DNA of 64,000 bases from Parietaria judaica (lineage: Eukaryota; Streptophyta; Magnoliopsida; Rosales; Urticaceae). Position 1 is the stretch's first letter, and each line of letters starts with the position of its first letter. This document shows positions 62,780-64,000 of this stretch, piece by piece. The position numbers were made by a program, and so were the translations under genes. The notes under the pieces were generated by a model. The model had not been told where the DNA came from. It made no database searches and saw only the letters and a list, made by a program, of their open reading frames with translations. The DNA lies in assembly GCA_954871525.1 (NCBI GenBank), contig OX940870.1:4743501-4807500 (forward strand), in the 5' to 3' direction.

Positions 62780-64000
62780 TGATGAGATGAGAGAGAAAGC
62801 TTGATCTAGAGAGAGAAAGAATGAGGAGAGAAGGGTTTTTTGCTTTCCCTATAGGGCCCCCTTGGGGGATTGATTTGGCAAACCTAACGAGTCTCGGAAG
62901 GTTGATTTATAGTTAGAGAAGGGAATGGCATATCGTAAATAACATGGTTTCCCGAGGAGCGAATCGTAAAGTGACACCCGAGTTGACCTAACCATGGTTA
63001 GAGGGGCTTAACTCGGGGGCGGGGTTAAGTGGGGGTTAGGGAATCTAATCCAACGGCTGGAGTGATGGCGACGTTTGGTGGAGCCGTTTGTTGAAGTAAA
63101 GAGAGTGCCACGTGTCGGAGGGGAGAGAGAAAAAGGTCGCGATCGGAATGTACGAGAAAAGACAGAGGTTGGAGTGGAAATTACGGGGATGCCATTGCGT
63201 TGTTTAGTGTTGGTCGTGTGTGTCGTCTGTCGTGCTGGTGGTGATGAACTGCCCAAGGGGCCAAGGCATTTCCGGGATATCGGACCAACTGTCCCCTCAC
63301 TGACTTCTCAGCTAAATCTGATTTTTTTATTTCTTTTTTTAATATATTCTAATTCAAATTCGTAAATTAAAATCATATTTTAAGAAGACTAATATTAAAC
63401 GAATTTATTTTATATATTCCCAATAAAATAAAAAAATTATTCACAAATACTATTAAAATTTTCTTCACCAATAAGTACGATATGATGATAAAATTCTATA
63501 TGATTCTAACTTTTAAGTTTTAAGAATATTAATTTAAGTTTTATTATAAATATAAATATTAGTATTTATTATATATATTCTCAACTTTAATAAGGTTCTA
63601 TCAGTTTTTTAATAACAACGCAACTATTATAAATTTATAAATAACCCACGTCAAGTTGAATCAGCAAAGACTTTTACTCCATATTAATTTCAATATGACT
63701 CATAATATATGTATTTTTATTTCCTGGCCTTTATTTTGCTTTTGGTGATAGAATAATTCGTTCGCTTAAAAGTCATTTTGATAAGGTTGTTTATGATTTT
63801 GAGCATGATCAAAAGCTAATTAGTAATTACATATAATAAAAAAAAATATTGGACTTGGGCCAAGTCACTTGGCGATTATCGCTATTTATTTATTCATCCA
63901 TTTTAAGATGAAAAATAAATAAATTACATAGGTACACAAATTTAGCCTTAATTACAGATTGTAATAAGAAATTATGTGCTCTGAAATTACTTTATAATTG
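62780..64000. other. Promoter side of the serine-rich gene, then AT-rich DNA
   Basis: 62780-63270 is moderately GC-rich and probably holds the promoter and 5' leader of the serine-rich gene. From 63300 to the end the DNA is AT-rich with no gene, repeat or RNA feature visible. Confidence 0.4.

Noticed and set aside
62112..62782. Two plus-strand ORFs of 138 and 148 codons opposite the serine-rich gene
   Set aside because: They are antisense shadows. The minus-strand frame carries the family core CMCSPTNHPGSFRC.

Overview
This is nuclear DNA of a flowering plant, almost certainly a eudicot and probably a rosid. Evidence: intron-rich genes with GT-AG splice sites, AT-rich intergenic DNA, and plant-specific families (TPD1-like secreted proteins, hydroxyproline galactosyltransferase, TOPLESS-type co-repressor, TPR-PB1 Phox proteins, serine-rich CMCSP protein). 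From family knowledge, the set EMC7 / HPGT / MEMO1-like / Phox / MICU / TPD1-like recalls two duplicated Arabidopsis regions (around At2g25280-At2g25310 and At4g32060-At4g32130). I could not check the species or the synteny with a search.

Layout. 0.5-6.5 kb: two plus-strand genes, ER membrane complex subunit 7 and a GT31 hydroxyproline O-galactosyltransferase. 7.1-10.1 kb: organellar-type cysteinyl-tRNA synthetase (minus). 11.1-15.0 kb: two tandem TPD1-like secreted cysteine-rich genes (minus); the second is cut by a 1.5 kb LTR element. 16.0-17.0 kb: very acidic nuclear-type protein (minus). 18.7-34.4 kb: TOPLESS-related co-repressor (minus, about 24 coding exons), whose first coding exon is cut by a 4.3 kb hAT transposon; its introns hold a solo LTR, other mobile-element remnants and long microsatellites. 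35.3-40.9 kb: a very young non-coding copia-type LTR element. 45.0-46.7 kb: MEMO1 family. 48.6-50.9 kb: Phox TPR-PB1 co-chaperone. 52.5-55.3 kb: MICU-type EF-hand regulator of the mitochondrial calcium uniporter. 55.6-61 kb: nested transposons. 62.1-62.8 kb: serine-rich protein (minus).

The most notable content is mobile DNA with exact boundaries. At least five insertions have readable target-site duplications and two of them break host coding sequence: (i) a hAT element with a 629-codon transposase ORF and a perfect 8-bp duplication inside the LisH motif of the TOPLESS-related gene; (ii) a non-autonomous LTR element with a 5-bp duplication inside the last part of a TPD1-like gene. The internal region of (ii) is one ORF for an acidic protein with 25-residue repeats, which I do not recognise as a described protein.

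Gene models were built by eye from splice sites and protein similarity remembered from the families. Exon edges are exact where stated and approximate elsewhere.
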